Assembly (NCBI RefSeq): GCF_947494555.1
Contig: NZ_CANLVF010000002.1
Span: 310,001 to 374,000, forward strand
DNA: 64,000 bases
Reading direction: 5' to 3'
Source of the DNA: an uncultured Roseibium sp.
GTDB taxonomy: Bacteria; Pseudomonadota; Alphaproteobacteria; Rhizobiales; Stappiaceae
Every line of letters begins with the position of its first letter. Position 1 is the stretch's first letter. This document shows, piece after piece, positions 36,301 through 45,398 of the stretch. The translations under genes were made by a program, and so were the position numbers. The notes under the pieces were generated by a model. That model searched no databases. It was given only the letters and a program-made list of their open reading frames with translations, and was not told the DNA's origin.

Positions 36301-36957
36301 CGTCATCAGGTCTTCCAGGCTTATGGAGACCATGACACCGTTGACCGGCTGGCGAGGTCTTGCCTTGCGCAGGATGTTCAAAAATCCAAGCCAGGCTTCG
36401 CGATCGTGTTCCTCATCCGAATCCTGCGTGGTGTAGCGGCCGGCTGTATCGATCAGCACCGCATTTTCAGCAAACCACCAGTCGCAGTAACGCGTCCCTC
36501 CAAGGCCTTCGATCTTCTGCGCTTCGCCCTTCCCGCGCTTGTTGGCGAATTTCAGTCCTGAATGGATCAGTGCAGTGGTCTTGCCGGCACCAGGGGGACC
36601 GATCATCAGGTACCAGGGCAGATCGTAGAGATAGGTACGTGTGTTGCCACTGGCGGTCTTGAGCGTCTTCAACGCATCCTTCATGCGTTCCGACAGGATC
36701 TGCAGGTCCTCTTCGCTCGCCTTGGGCTGAAGGATTTCCTGCTCAAGAGCCCGATTGGCAGCGATGCGCTTATAAATCCTGTAAGTTGTCCATCCGCCGA
36801 TCGTCAGCAAGATGAGCGCAACCAGAAGCAGCCTGACCCAAAGCGGCTCAAAGGGGCGCACACCGGCTATGGCAAGAAATGGTCCGCCGAACCAGATCAA
36901 GGCGATCAGCGCAATTATGCCGATCAGGATTGCCGTTATTCCGAGCCAGAATTTCAT
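33304..36957 (-). CDS. tssM: TssM (IcmF family), inner-membrane T6SS core component
   Basis: 1217 residues. Two N-terminal TM helices (about 5-25 and 40-60), a cytoplasmic nucleotide-binding domain with Walker A GPPGAGKTT near 118 and the IDTAGRYTTQD motif, then a third TM helix (about 435-455) and a large periplasmic domain. TssM links the baseplate side to the outer-membrane side of the secretion complex. Length is normal. It follows tssL by 40 bp. No tssJ lipoprotein gene, its usual periplasmic partner, is found in the window. Confidence 0.97.
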   Translation of the reverse strand: MKFWLGITAILIGIIALIALIWFGGPFLAIAGVRPFEPLWVRLLLVALILLTIGGWTTYRIYKRIAANRALEQEILQPKASEEDLQILSERMKDALKTLKTASGNTRTYLYDLPWYLMIGPPGAGKTTALIHSGLKFANKRGKGEAQKIEGLGGTRYCDWWFAENAVLIDTAGRYTTQDSDEEHDREAWLGFLNILRKARPRQPVNGVMVSISLEDLMTLSDEELKEHTDAIRARLIELYKTLKIDFPVYVIFTKADTVAGFMEFFGSYPESRRNLVWGATFQTREKNKNMVAETPAEFDLLIERLNEELADRLQEEPDPRARLMLYGFPTQIAALKDRVTGFLNTIFEPSRYYPNAVLRGFYFTSGTQTGTAIDRVIGSMSQAFGTSYQAAALSGQGKSYFLKDLLNKVIIGEAGWVTHNRQAVRMATAARIAAYTAIVLVTLGFGSLWTISYLNNRALIDETAKAVAAVRAEGEGVLEQRVVRDDSLRDSAYLLSLLRSLPAGYDSRNNPTPFMEKFGLSQRERLEAAGITSYRSGLERLLRPRLLLRIEEQMTDVLDNRTGPGGQDIDTLYNLTKLYRMVAGDAPEIDKDQIKNSFRADFLQSFPGRQGEVLRNELNSHIAAMLDLDFGGNVLTAQLDGVLVAEVQRELARVSLAERGYALLKSRSKGLTSEDWVAEQRGGPDMETVFETENGDTLDTVVVDRFYTYPGFHLSVLPNLAGIREELERDKWVFGDISEADAFSDQYQSLPSEILSLYTKDYIEAWEEALGNLKFKSMRNDKPLYTTLQAVSAPTSPVVQLLESIRSETLLTQDLSQEGIAGAVGGGNAQDAGSEAAQKVFQYYVLDRAGGLKRIGLEAGIKALAPGGVSSALDAATGNDGPAIIPGKAIEDHFRPYHVLVEGENSRKIDALLLNFKNILDNLLVVANNPLQSETANSNVQIQASLLRSNATRFPQPFDKLILQSAKEFDEEFKETSITQLNEKLKSQVVEACQRIVSRNYPFTNGRSEVPMTEFAKLFSPNGIMQQFFDQNLKALVDTSSRPWNWKPEVSQADRLSNATLRQFERADLIKQAFFPTGNAFPSVGLQVVPRALSQQADAASLEVNGNLVLVTRGPGFNADIEPLPASFDWPSNTATPRVVLVIQPEVPGYRSRQEIHGDWAFYRFVRANRVSSGQNKFVVRKTLGGRQVAFTVTLRTKPNPFFLSAVGDFKCPTSF

Positions 36958-36997
36958 CGATTATGCCTTGTCTTTAACTTTGCCCCGGAGTTGACGT

Positions 36998-38596
36998 TCA
37001 ATTGTCGATCACCAGTCCCTTTGATGGAGGCTTTAAAAACACCTCCACCCGGCGATTGAGCGCTTTGCCTTCACGACTGGTGTTGGGAGCGATCGGCTCT
37101 TCCGCACCTCGCCCTTCCACCTGGACCCTGTCGGACTTTTTCAAAATGGCCTGCATCACTGCAGCCACCGACTGCGCCCGTTCAACGGACAAATGCCAGT
37201 TGGTCGGAAACCGCGGATTGTTCCGTATCGGGTCGCTATCGGTGTGACCGACAACCAGTATTTCCCCGTCCACCTGGTCGAGCGTCTGGCTGACCTGTTC
37301 CACAAGCAACTGGAACTCCGGCCGCAATGTCGCCGCCGCGACATCAAACTGGGCACGCATCCGCAGCATGATCGCCGGACCAGCCTGTTCGATCTCCAGG
37401 CCGTCAATGCCGGCCAATTGCTCAGAAAGCGTGTCAATCGCGGCATCTGCGGGCGGTTCGGGTGCTGGTGGCGGTTTCGGCTGATAGCCCTCGCGCGCGA
37501 GCTCGACCGGACCTGTCGGGTAAAGCGCACCGGCGCGGCTCGCGATAACCTCACTGCCACTGGCAAGCAGAAGCATCAAAGTGACATAGCCACCGAGCAG
37601 AAGCGCGCCCGCAACGGCTGCGACTGACCAGATCGGAATTGAAAACCCCGTCCGTCGCTGCAGGAGCTCAAGGCCGCGCCAATGCGGAGACAAATCGTCA
37701 CCCGGACGTGGCCGGACCCGCCTCAGGATCTCATGGAGGTCCCTTCGCTCACGCTCAAGCCCTTGCTGTCCGCCCTGGATCGCCCGGTATTTTCCGTAAA
37801 ATCCAAGTGAAAGACAGGCATGCATAACCTCAAGGACGCCGTAATTGCGGCCCGGGTCCTGCTTCGCCTTTTCCAATACCTGGAAAAATTCCACACCGCC
37901 GGTTGCCTGACCGAAGAACTGGGTCAACATCGAGTACTGCGTCCATTGATGCCGGCCTGCCGAGGGAAGGTTCTGTACGATGTCGTCCGAGGTCGCACAC
38001 AGTGCATAGGCAGCCGACTGAATCTGGTCGTCGGTAATTCCGGCGCTTCGCAGGTCCTTTTCGAAGGACTTGATGGCGTTATAAACGTCACGCATCAATG
38101 CATCGAACTGCGCATCCGTCATGGTCAGATGCAGGCGGCCAAGAAGGAGCAGCAATGGCGCAGCAGCACGCGAAACCGGATTTCTGTTTGCAACACGGAT
38201 CTGATTTATGTCGGGCGTTTGCGCCAACTGTCCTGCCGCCTGCGCTCCTGGCGCAGCACCATGAGGCTGAGGTGGGGGTGGCGGCGCCGATGGCTGCTCA
38301 GGAGGCGGTGTCCTGATGTCCGGCGCCTTTTGCTGTCCATATTCATATCCGGCCGGGGTCGGAGCATAGGGATCGGGGCCAGAGCCGCGGCCACCCTGCC
38401 AGGGATCGGGGGCGCGCGCCGGTTGCTGCGGCGCCTGCGGAGCGGACGGGGCCTGTGGCGGCGCGGATGGTTGCTGAGGCGCTTGTGGCGCTCCAGGCTG
38501 AGAAGTTTCGCTCCACCGTCCTCCCGGATTTGGTCGGACGATCGTTTTTCCCTTGCGTTTGGAAACGCCAAAGGGATCGTCGCTGTCCGACATCAT
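36998..38596 (-). CDS. tssL: TssL (DotU family) with C-terminal OmpA peptidoglycan-binding domain
   Basis: 532 residues. A Pro/Gln/Ala-rich N-terminus (about 20-130), a DotU/IcmH cytoplasmic domain (about 140-325), a TM helix (about 325-345) and an OmpA-like domain (about 405-525) with LVVGHTDSDPIR-like and LSVERAQSVAAVM motifs that bind peptidoglycan. It is an extended TssL that can anchor the complex to the cell wall directly, which may compensate for the absence of tssJ. Start and tssK stop overlap by 4 bp. Confidence 0.95.
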   Translation of the reverse strand: MMSDSDDPFGVSKRKGKTIVRPNPGGRWSETSQPGAPQAPQQPSAPPQAPSAPQAPQQPARAPDPWQGGRGSGPDPYAPTPAGYEYGQQKAPDIRTPPPEQPSAPPPPPQPHGAAPGAQAAGQLAQTPDINQIRVANRNPVSRAAAPLLLLLGRLHLTMTDAQFDALMRDVYNAIKSFEKDLRSAGITDDQIQSAAYALCATSDDIVQNLPSAGRHQWTQYSMLTQFFGQATGGVEFFQVLEKAKQDPGRNYGVLEVMHACLSLGFYGKYRAIQGGQQGLERERRDLHEILRRVRPRPGDDLSPHWRGLELLQRRTGFSIPIWSVAAVAGALLLGGYVTLMLLLASGSEVIASRAGALYPTGPVELAREGYQPKPPPAPEPPADAAIDTLSEQLAGIDGLEIEQAGPAIMLRMRAQFDVAAATLRPEFQLLVEQVSQTLDQVDGEILVVGHTDSDPIRNNPRFPTNWHLSVERAQSVAAVMQAILKKSDRVQVEGRGAEEPIAPNTSREGKALNRRVEVFLKPPSKGLVIDN

Positions 38597-39927
38597 CGTC
38601 CCTCCCGAATGGCATAAAATTCAAGCTGCAGATCGGGCCAGTTACCGGAGAACTGCAGCCCGATCGCTGAATCCTGACTGAATTCGCGCCAGAGAGGCGT
38701 CGTCTTGTCGAGCCTGAAATAAACCCGGTCGGTTAGCGCACGGATTTGCGCAGGCGGAACGGGCATGTGGATCAGCGGGATACCCGGCAGATTTGAATAG
38801 ACGATCTGGCGCATCTGCCCGAACGGGCCGACCTTGAAGAGGCGCGGGAATTCGTTCTGGATCTCCGTCAATGGACGACGTGCTGCGACTTCGATGACGA
38901 AACTTGCCTGGGAGAACAGGTTCCGGTCGACAATTGTCGACTTGAACGCGTTTGGCGCGAGTTGCTCCAAAGGAAGACGGATCGCCCTGCGGTCATAGCC
39001 GGCGGACAGGAAGGCCTGTATGTCCGACAAGACCGGTTTGAATATGTCATGCAGACGGTCGTGGTCGTAAACTGGATAGTTCCGGGCACGGCGTTCTTCG
39101 GTCGCAAATGTCGCGAGTTCACCGGCCAACTGCAAAAATTCAGAATAGACGCGTTCCGGATGGACATACGCCGATTTGCGCAAATGCATGAGCTGCGGAT
39201 GAAGCCTGTTGAGCATTTGCAGTGTCAGATAGTCGAAGTTCTGCAATCCGCCGCCGGCTGATGTATCGGCAGCATAACGGGCCAGTTCACTCAGTTTTCT
39301 TTCAACCCATCCAATGACGGAGTCGATCCACCCGGTCACGACCGGATGCACGTGACACGCCAGTACAGGTGGTGCAAACGTGCTGTCGGTGATGACAATG
39401 CGGTCCTTGATTTCGGTAATACGTGCAACAGGCAGACAGACATGCCCGGGATGCGGCGTCGACCTTATCGAATAGACCAATCTTGGATGGGCTACATCGA
39501 TCTCTTCTTCCTGCCGGATCGCGGACGTGGAATCGATAATGGTCTCCCTGCCCTGAACGTATCGCGTCGCGGCATCCTCGCGGCCATCTGCGACTTCGAC
39601 GGCGTTTACGGTCGTTTCGGGAATACCAAGCCAGACGATCTGTCCGGCAGAGTCCTCAGGAACGTCGATTGCCGGTGGTGGTGTGCCGTCGGCTGGAAAA
39701 TTGAACACCGTGCCGTCGGGAAAAATCCCGCGCCCATATCTCAGGGCAAAGCGGCACTGCTGGCCGACATCCTGATCGATTTCGATTTCCGAGAACCCCC
39801 AGGGATAGGGAGAGGCAAGCCTGACGCGTTCATCGAGCAGATGTTCCGAATAACGGTCGCTCTGCTGCAGATGATGCGGCCTTAGAAACAGGCCTTCGGT
39901 CCATGCAACCTTGCTATACCACGACAT
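38593..39927 (-). CDS. tssK: TssK, T6SS baseplate protein
   Basis: 444 residues, normal family length. The opening VAWTEGLFLRPHHLQQSDRY is the TssK signature, followed by FALRYGRGIFPDGTVFNFP and, near the end, YSNLPGIPLIHMPVPPAQIR. TssK connects the baseplate to the TssL/TssM membrane complex in the cytoplasm. It is 79 bp downstream of the FHA gene and overlaps tssL. Confidence 0.96.
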   Translation of the reverse strand: MSWYSKVAWTEGLFLRPHHLQQSDRYSEHLLDERVRLASPYPWGFSEIEIDQDVGQQCRFALRYGRGIFPDGTVFNFPADGTPPPAIDVPEDSAGQIVWLGIPETTVNAVEVADGREDAATRYVQGRETIIDSTSAIRQEEEIDVAHPRLVYSIRSTPHPGHVCLPVARITEIKDRIVITDSTFAPPVLACHVHPVVTGWIDSVIGWVERKLSELARYAADTSAGGGLQNFDYLTLQMLNRLHPQLMHLRKSAYVHPERVYSEFLQLAGELATFATEERRARNYPVYDHDRLHDIFKPVLSDIQAFLSAGYDRRAIRLPLEQLAPNAFKSTIVDRNLFSQASFVIEVAARRPLTEIQNEFPRLFKVGPFGQMRQIVYSNLPGIPLIHMPVPPAQIRALTDRVYFRLDKTTPLWREFSQDSAIGLQFSGNWPDLQLEFYAIREGR

Positions 39928-40006
39928 TAAGGCACTGCTCCCTTATCTTTGAGGACGCTTGCGCGCTCTTGTTCCTGCTAAACTTAAAATATGCATGCAC
40001 GGATTT

Positions 40007-41740
40007 TCACTCCGGCTCATCATTTGAAAATTCTTCATAGCTTTCCGTAAAGTATTGCGTGAAAACACCGACGAGACCATCGTCATACGCTCCGGAGAGC
40101 GAAGTCCATCGTTCCTGCATGCGTTCCCAGAGTTTGGCCTTCTGGTTTCCGAAGGTACTCTTGGCAACCTGGCCTTCCTCCTCAATCGCTTTAGGCGATA
40201 GCGTTTCGTCAAAACGGGCCGCAGCCTTCTGCATGGCCGCATATGTCCAGACATGGTGCTTCTGGATGTCCTTGAACGCCGCCGTCATTGCCTTCGGCAA
40301 AGGAAGATAACCGGTTTCCTCTACATTTTGCGCAAGCATAGTCTGGAGTGCCGTTTGGGGCGTGGGCGAGAATTTGAGCGCATTGTTGCCGCTCCGGCTG
40401 ATCAGCGTGCGATTTGCATTTCTGGTCATCGCCTTCACCTTGCTTCGCGCCTGAAGCAATCCCATCAAGTCGCTTGTGATGCCTTGAAGGATTGAGCCCA
40501 TTTCCCGCGCAAACTCTTCCGGATCCCGGTCGGCAAGCACCGAATCGGGAATGCCCGCTCCTTCCGAAAACGCTTTCAGAAATTCTTTCCCGGTTTCGTT
40601 GTTCGTGGCCACCGCTTCTTTTGCCGGTGCAGTGCTTTCAACAGACTGTGGTTTCGGCGCTTCGCTGACGGCCGGGGCTGGTTGAACAGGAGGTTCCACG
40701 GGTGCTTGCGGAGGCTCCGCGGAAGGTGCTTCGATTTCCTGCGGGATCTCCGCTGGCGCTGCCTCCATTGCCGGTGCCTCGGGGAACGGCGAGGCCTCCG
40801 CTGCTGCAACGGCACCGTCAGATTGTGCCGGCGGCGCACTGGAGGCGCTCGCCGTCGGTGCCGCCCCACCGTCCGCGCTCGCAGCCACGCCCTCTGCAGC
40901 CATATCCGGCATCTTGAACAAGGGCTCTGCCGTCTGGTTATCAGCGGCTTCCTGCTGAGCGGGCGGGAACGATTGCGGTTGTGGGGGCACTGCCTGCGGT
41001 GCCTGTGCGGGAGAGGTCGGTTGACCATGGGGCTGAAGGCTGGGCTGTGCTGCCAGATGATCCAGAGGATCAGCCTGGGCAGGTCTCGCCGCTTCTGCCT
41101 GCGGCGCATTCGACTGAGGATCGTAAAGTGCCGGATCCGCGCTCCCCCAGCCATGCCCCTGCTGGCTCCAGACATCGTCTGCGGGCGTTCCAATGCCAGG
41201 CGTCTGCGAGGGCGGCGCATGCCGTCCTTCCATGCCTGACGTTGGAGTGTTCCAGGGATTGTTTGCCTCTTCGGCCGGATAGGCAGGCTGACCGGGTGGC
41301 GGTGCAGCCGGCCACTGGGGTTCTTGTACCGGCGGTGCAGACGGTTGCGGGGTTTGCCACGGTGCAGGCTGAGATGGCGGCTCAGCGGTTGGCGCTCCGG
41401 AGAAACCGGCGCTCATGGCCTGCTCGGCGTCCAGAGTGACCTTGACGATATAGTCACCGATCATGATCCGGTCACCGGATCGAAGTGCATGCGCCTTGTC
41501 CATACGGTTTGAACTGCCGTTCAAAAACGTGCCATTTGTCGAAACGTCGTAGAGAACGAAGTTCCCACCCTCGAAGCGTACTTCACAGTGTTTTCCCGAA
41601 ACAACACGCTCCGGATCCGGCAGGCTCCAATCAAGGTGCTCATGCCGGCCGATGTCGAACCCTCGGTCGGCACAGGAATACGACACCTGGCCACCGGTTT
41701 CGAGCCGATCCACATTTTCAATCTGGAGCGTTATGCGCAT
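40007..41740 (-). CDS. tagH: TagH, FHA-domain T6SS regulatory protein
   Basis: 577 residues. An N-terminal FHA domain (about 25-100) has the phosphothreonine-binding residues in FDIGRHEHLDW, VSGKHCEVRF and STNGTFLNG. A long Pro/Gln/Ala-rich linker (about 115-390) precedes a C-terminal helical domain (about 395-575; LLQARSKVKAMTRNANRTLI) typical of T6SS FHA proteins. It is the expected substrate of the PpkA kinase and PppA phosphatase and promotes secretion when phosphorylated. It lies 22 bp after the DUF gene. Confidence 0.93.
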   Translation of the reverse strand: MRITLQIENVDRLETGGQVSYSCADRGFDIGRHEHLDWSLPDPERVVSGKHCEVRFEGGNFVLYDVSTNGTFLNGSSNRMDKAHALRSGDRIMIGDYIVKVTLDAEQAMSAGFSGAPTAEPPSQPAPWQTPQPSAPPVQEPQWPAAPPPGQPAYPAEEANNPWNTPTSGMEGRHAPPSQTPGIGTPADDVWSQQGHGWGSADPALYDPQSNAPQAEAARPAQADPLDHLAAQPSLQPHGQPTSPAQAPQAVPPQPQSFPPAQQEAADNQTAEPLFKMPDMAAEGVAASADGGAAPTASASSAPPAQSDGAVAAAEASPFPEAPAMEAAPAEIPQEIEAPSAEPPQAPVEPPVQPAPAVSEAPKPQSVESTAPAKEAVATNNETGKEFLKAFSEGAGIPDSVLADRDPEEFAREMGSILQGITSDLMGLLQARSKVKAMTRNANRTLISRSGNNALKFSPTPQTALQTMLAQNVEETGYLPLPKAMTAAFKDIQKHHVWTYAAMQKAAARFDETLSPKAIEEEGQVAKSTFGNQKAKLWERMQERWTSLSGAYDDGLVGVFTQYFTESYEEFSNDEPE

Positions 41741-41762
41741 TCCCGAGAGGTCCCACTTACTT

Positions 41763-42353
41763 TCAGGTTACAGCCTGCTTCTTCACGCTCACAACCGGCA
41801 TCACGCCACCTTCGGCAAATGACAGACCGGATCGAATACACTGTCTCGGTGCTTCGCCCCTTTCAAAGCGATCGAGCTTGGCGATTGCCAATTGCAACGC
41901 CGCGTTTACCCCCTTTGCCGTCAATCCCGGAGGTACATCCACTCGAAAATCCGGATTTGGCGACAACGACCCACCAGACCATGTTACAGCACGTCCAATC
42001 CAAACCGACGGGCTGTTGTTTTCTAGATCTTCTGTCTCCGGCAACACAGCGAGGCGTGCCTCTTCATCTCCTTCGCGTACCCAATTCGCACAAAGGTCCA
42101 AGACTTTACGGTCATGATCACTTTTGTGGCTATCTAGGCCTTCAACGCATTTCAAACCCCACCAGACTGCTTCCGGTTTCGGTAAAACATGCGCGAAATA
42201 AAGGAGTGCCGAAAGCGGTTCGCTGCCTTCCAACAAAGCGAGCGCGTACTCCTGTGGCGTCACATCTCCCTCTGCCATTCGGACATCTTCATGCAAATCG
42301 GCGAAGGTATCAAACACCTGCGTTGCTTTTGTAAAACGGATCCGGGATCCCAT
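41763..42353 (-). CDS. T6SS-associated hypothetical protein (DUF6931-like)
   Basis: 196 residues, no signal peptide or TM helix. It contains YFAHVLPKPEAVWWGLKCVE and an Ala/Leu-rich C-terminal helix, a pattern I associate with small T6SS-locus proteins annotated as DUF6931. It lies between vgrG (45 bp) and tagH (22 bp) in the same operon. A helper of VgrG loading or of FHA signalling would fit the position but is speculative. Family name is from memory. Confidence 0.65.
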   Translation of the reverse strand: MGSRIRFTKATQVFDTFADLHEDVRMAEGDVTPQEYALALLEGSEPLSALLYFAHVLPKPEAVWWGLKCVEGLDSHKSDHDRKVLDLCANWVREGDEEARLAVLPETEDLENNSPSVWIGRAVTWSGGSLSPNPDFRVDVPPGLTAKGVNAALQLAIAKLDRFERGEAPRQCIRSGLSFAEGGVMPVVSVKKQAVT

Positions 42354-42398
42354 TCAATTCACTCCATATGCGGACAGGCCGACTTCCAGCGAATTTGG

Positions 42399-44225
42399 TC
42401 AGTTGATCAGAACAACACCACCTTTTACGAGGTGGGTCGCGGTTCCGTTGACTTGTGTAATCGTACCCTTAGCTTGCAAGGATACGTCGGCTTTTATCTG
42501 AATTACCGGCGATTTTATCTCGATCATCGCGGGTGACATGGTGATCTTGCTGGAACCGCACTTGAACTCAATATAAGTGCCAACATCTACGGTCCAGGAC
42601 ATTCCGATTTCTTCATCAACGCTCACGCCGACCTTTTCGCTGCGATTGTTGTCAATCTCAGTCGTCCGGTTATTCTTAACGTGCAGATGTTCGTTGTTTT
42701 CGATCACGGTTTCCATGTCTTTTTGGCCGTGTACACCAATCTTCTCCTGGCCCTTGGTGTCGTCCAGAACAAACTCGTTGTAGCCACCGCCGCCAATGGT
42801 CGAGTCGGTCTTTATGCCTGACTTGTTTTTCTCGCCGGGCAGCGGATACGGCGGCATGTTCTCGGCATTATACACCGTACCGACAATAATCGGCTGGTCA
42901 GGGTCGCCTTCCAGGAACTGAATGATAACTTCCTGTCCAACACGCGGGATATACATACCGCCCCAATTCTTGCCGGAAACAACCTGCGCAACGCGGACTC
43001 GCCGGGACTGCGTCTTGTCACGGTCCCAGTGAAACTCGACCATGATCTGACCGTATTCGTCGACATCGATTTCGCCCTCTCCGACTACTTTCGCCGTCTG
43101 CGGTCCGGGAATACTTGGTTTGGGCGTATTCGCGGGTGTTCTGAACGGGATGTCCGACGACAGAACTTCATAGGTACCGGTATACGCTTCGCCCTGCGAT
43201 GCGGAGTCGCCGGAGCGATAGCTTTCGGTGATAATCTGGTGGCTCGCACGAACGATCAGGTATTCCTTGTTTTGCGGTCCATGCGGATGATCTTTCAGCG
43301 TGAAAAGACCGCCGGCATAAAACCGCGGCACTTCACCAGCTGTTTCAACGCGGTTGTCGCCCGCCTGTTCTGCTTCCAGACGAATGTTACTATATTTTGT
43401 CCCCTTGTCCTTCTCGGTGTAGCGACCGGGGTAATCATATTTTTCGAGCGATCCGGCCCGGTATGGCGAACCTGCGTCCTTATCGGCTTCCAGTGAGGCA
43501 CTCGGTTTTTCAAAATCATAGTCGTTGACGGCGAACTTTCCGGTTCTGAACGTACGACCGCCAATCCACTCGTAGAGATGCTCCTCATCGCGCTGGCTGT
43601 CGCCAGCAAGCGGAATGAAGGGAATATTCGGATCGCCTTCGATTTGGCTGTAAGACGATTTGGCGTCCGCCAAAATCATCATGTGCTTGCCGTCCTGATG
43701 CTCGAAACAGTAGGAGATGCCGAATTCTTCCATCAGCCGGCAGCAAAAGTCATAGTCCGACTCCCGGTACTGCACGCAGTAATGGATCGGATCATAACTC
43801 TCAGTCAGCTTGTTTTGAAAATCTGCAAAGTCATGCTCTCCGAGAACTTCCTCGATAATGTCGGGCGCAGATTTTTCCTTGAACATTCTGCAGTTCGAAT
43901 TCTTGGTCAGCAGCCAGAACCAGGGACGCAGCATCAGCTTGTATCTGTAGTAGCCGTCCTTGTGTCCGAGCCACTTGGCATCGGTGAGCAACCCGTCGAA
44001 ATATCTGATGTCGCCATTGTTGGTTTTGACTTCCACAGTCATGTGCGTTGCAAGCGCCTGGTTGAAATCAAGATCTTCCTGTTGGCTGACGACTTCAAGG
44101 CGAATCTCGAACTCTTCGCTTAATCCTTCATCGCAATCAATGGTTACCAGGGAGAGCACGTCATCGCCGAAGACCGATGTGAGTTCGGCCATGCGATCGG
44201 TTTGTCTGAGTTGTCCTGTGGCCAC
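42399..44225 (-). CDS. vgrG: TssI/VgrG, T6SS spike protein
   Basis: 608 residues. gp27/gp5-like fold signatures: DDVLSLVTIDCDEGLSEEFE, FDGLLTDAKWLG, CRLMEEFGISYCFEH, then VDEYGQIMVEFHWDRD and WGGMYIPRVGQEVIIQFLEG DP region, followed by beta-helix repeats with NNEHLHVKNNRTTEI. There is no large C-terminal effector extension; the protein ends soon after the needle. No PAAR gene is adjacent. It is the first gene of the minus-strand T6SS operon and is divergent from the OmpA gene. Confidence 0.96.
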   Translation of the reverse strand: MATGQLRQTDRMAELTSVFGDDVLSLVTIDCDEGLSEEFEIRLEVVSQQEDLDFNQALATHMTVEVKTNNGDIRYFDGLLTDAKWLGHKDGYYRYKLMLRPWFWLLTKNSNCRMFKEKSAPDIIEEVLGEHDFADFQNKLTESYDPIHYCVQYRESDYDFCCRLMEEFGISYCFEHQDGKHMMILADAKSSYSQIEGDPNIPFIPLAGDSQRDEEHLYEWIGGRTFRTGKFAVNDYDFEKPSASLEADKDAGSPYRAGSLEKYDYPGRYTEKDKGTKYSNIRLEAEQAGDNRVETAGEVPRFYAGGLFTLKDHPHGPQNKEYLIVRASHQIITESYRSGDSASQGEAYTGTYEVLSSDIPFRTPANTPKPSIPGPQTAKVVGEGEIDVDEYGQIMVEFHWDRDKTQSRRVRVAQVVSGKNWGGMYIPRVGQEVIIQFLEGDPDQPIIVGTVYNAENMPPYPLPGEKNKSGIKTDSTIGGGGYNEFVLDDTKGQEKIGVHGQKDMETVIENNEHLHVKNNRTTEIDNNRSEKVGVSVDEEIGMSWTVDVGTYIEFKCGSSKITMSPAMIEIKSPVIQIKADVSLQAKGTITQVNGTATHLVKGGVVLIN

Positions 44226-44610
44226 GGAGGTCTCCTTGAAAATACTTAAATTGCATTCGGCTGCTTGCTGCAGGCGTTCGCTTCTATTTATGTCATTTCT
44301 GACAAAATTGATGTGCTCGGGAACACAGTTGTTGCAAAAATTTAAACACCGAATCCTAATTTTACCAAGAGTTGTTTGGTAACTTACCCAACTGTCAAGA
44401 AATTCGAAAAAAACTCACATTAGATTCTTAACTAACTCACGAATATCTCACACCCTCATGCTCTTGCTTATTCGTCACAAATTGACATACTGAAATCAAA
44501 CCGCAGTTTAGTGACTTTCGCCACATTATTTTTTTCTGGTTTATGGCACGATGTATTTCAATATCCATTGCGACACTGTTCGCTCAAACTCCAAAGGGAG
44601 GATTGAAATC
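44226..44610. promoter_or_regulatory. Divergent intergenic region between vgrG and the OmpA/tss plus-strand genes
   Basis: About 385 bp, clearly more AT-rich than the surrounding genes, with runs of A and T around 44330-44420 and 44520-44540. It must hold the promoters of the two divergent T6SS transcripts. I could not identify a confident sigma or activator site. Confidence 0.6.
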
Positions 44611-45327
44611 GTGACCCATCGCCAATTCGTCTCCGGCACATCAACTCACCGCGCCGAGAGGACTTTTTCGAAATTGAAATTTCTGACAATGAGCACCGCG
44701 CTGGCGCTCGCAGTTTCAGTGAGCGCACTTGCGCCCGGGTCCGCGGTTGCGCAGGACGCGACTTTTTCAGCCGATGAAGTCAGCAAGCATTTCAAGCAGC
44801 TGAAAACCCGTTCTCTGAAACCGACCGGCGCGACCCGCGCGCTCTGCATCGGAACGCGGGATGAGTGTAATCCCAACGGCGCAAAGCAGGAAGGCGGCCA
44901 GGTTGCCGTCACAACCGAAAGCGATGCCACCGGCGACGCGGCGCAAACGGCCGAAACCCTTGTGGTGGATCCGGATACCAAGGCGATCGACGCAGGGTTC
45001 AATCTGCTCGTATCGTTCGAAAATGCCTCTGCACGCCTCAGCCCGGCTGCCCGAGCGAACCTGAAGGAATTCGCAAAAGGCATAGCCGATCCTGAACTTG
45101 CAAGCGCTGTGTTCGTTATCGAAGGCCATACCGACGGCATCGGCTCGCTCAACTACAATCAGCGTCTTTCAGAAGACCGGGCACAGGCCGTATCCGAATA
45201 TCTTGTTTCGCTCGGCGTAGAACGCAATCGGCTGAAAACAGTCGCTTATGGCGAGACCCGCCCGAAGGTTGCCGATGTCAACGATCCGTCAAACAGGCGC
45301 GTTGAGAGCAAGCTGGTCTTGGAATAA
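44611..45327 (+). CDS. OmpA-family secreted/outer-membrane-associated protein, GTG start
   Basis: 238 residues from a GTG with GGGAGG about 9 nt upstream; the frame is open further, to 44551. The N-terminus has a long signal (LKFLTMSTALALAVSVSALAPGSAVA, given here as positions about 24-50). The C-terminal OmpA/MotB domain (about 140-238) contains FVIEGHTDGIGSLNYNQRLS and RVESKLVL. It should bind peptidoglycan in the periplasm. As the first plus-strand gene before tssA it is probably part of the T6SS envelope anchoring, alongside the OmpA domain in TssL. Confidence 0.85.
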   Translation: MTHRQFVSGTSTHRAERTFSKLKFLTMSTALALAVSVSALAPGSAVAQDATFSADEVSKHFKQLKTRSLKPTGATRALCIGTRDECNPNGAKQEGGQVAVTTESDATGDAAQTAETLVVDPDTKAIDAGFNLLVSFENASARLSPAARANLKEFAKGIADPELASAVFVIEGHTDGIGSLNYNQRLSEDRAQAVSEYLVSLGVERNRLKTVAYGETRPKVADVNDPSNRRVESKLVLE

Positions 45328-45398
45328 AACAACAATCCGGGCGACGCTTCTGCCGGAACCAACTTCGGCAGAAGCACTGAATTGGGGCAGGAAATCAA

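Noticed and set aside
42399..44225. VgrG as an 'evolved' spike with a C-terminal effector
   Set aside because: The protein is only 608 residues and ends soon after the beta-helix repeats, leaving no room for an effector domain.
44544..44565. TGGCACGATGTATTTC as a sigma-54 promoter before the T6SS plus-strand operon
   Set aside because: The -24 GG is present, but at the required spacing the -12 GC is missing, so it does not fit the consensus.
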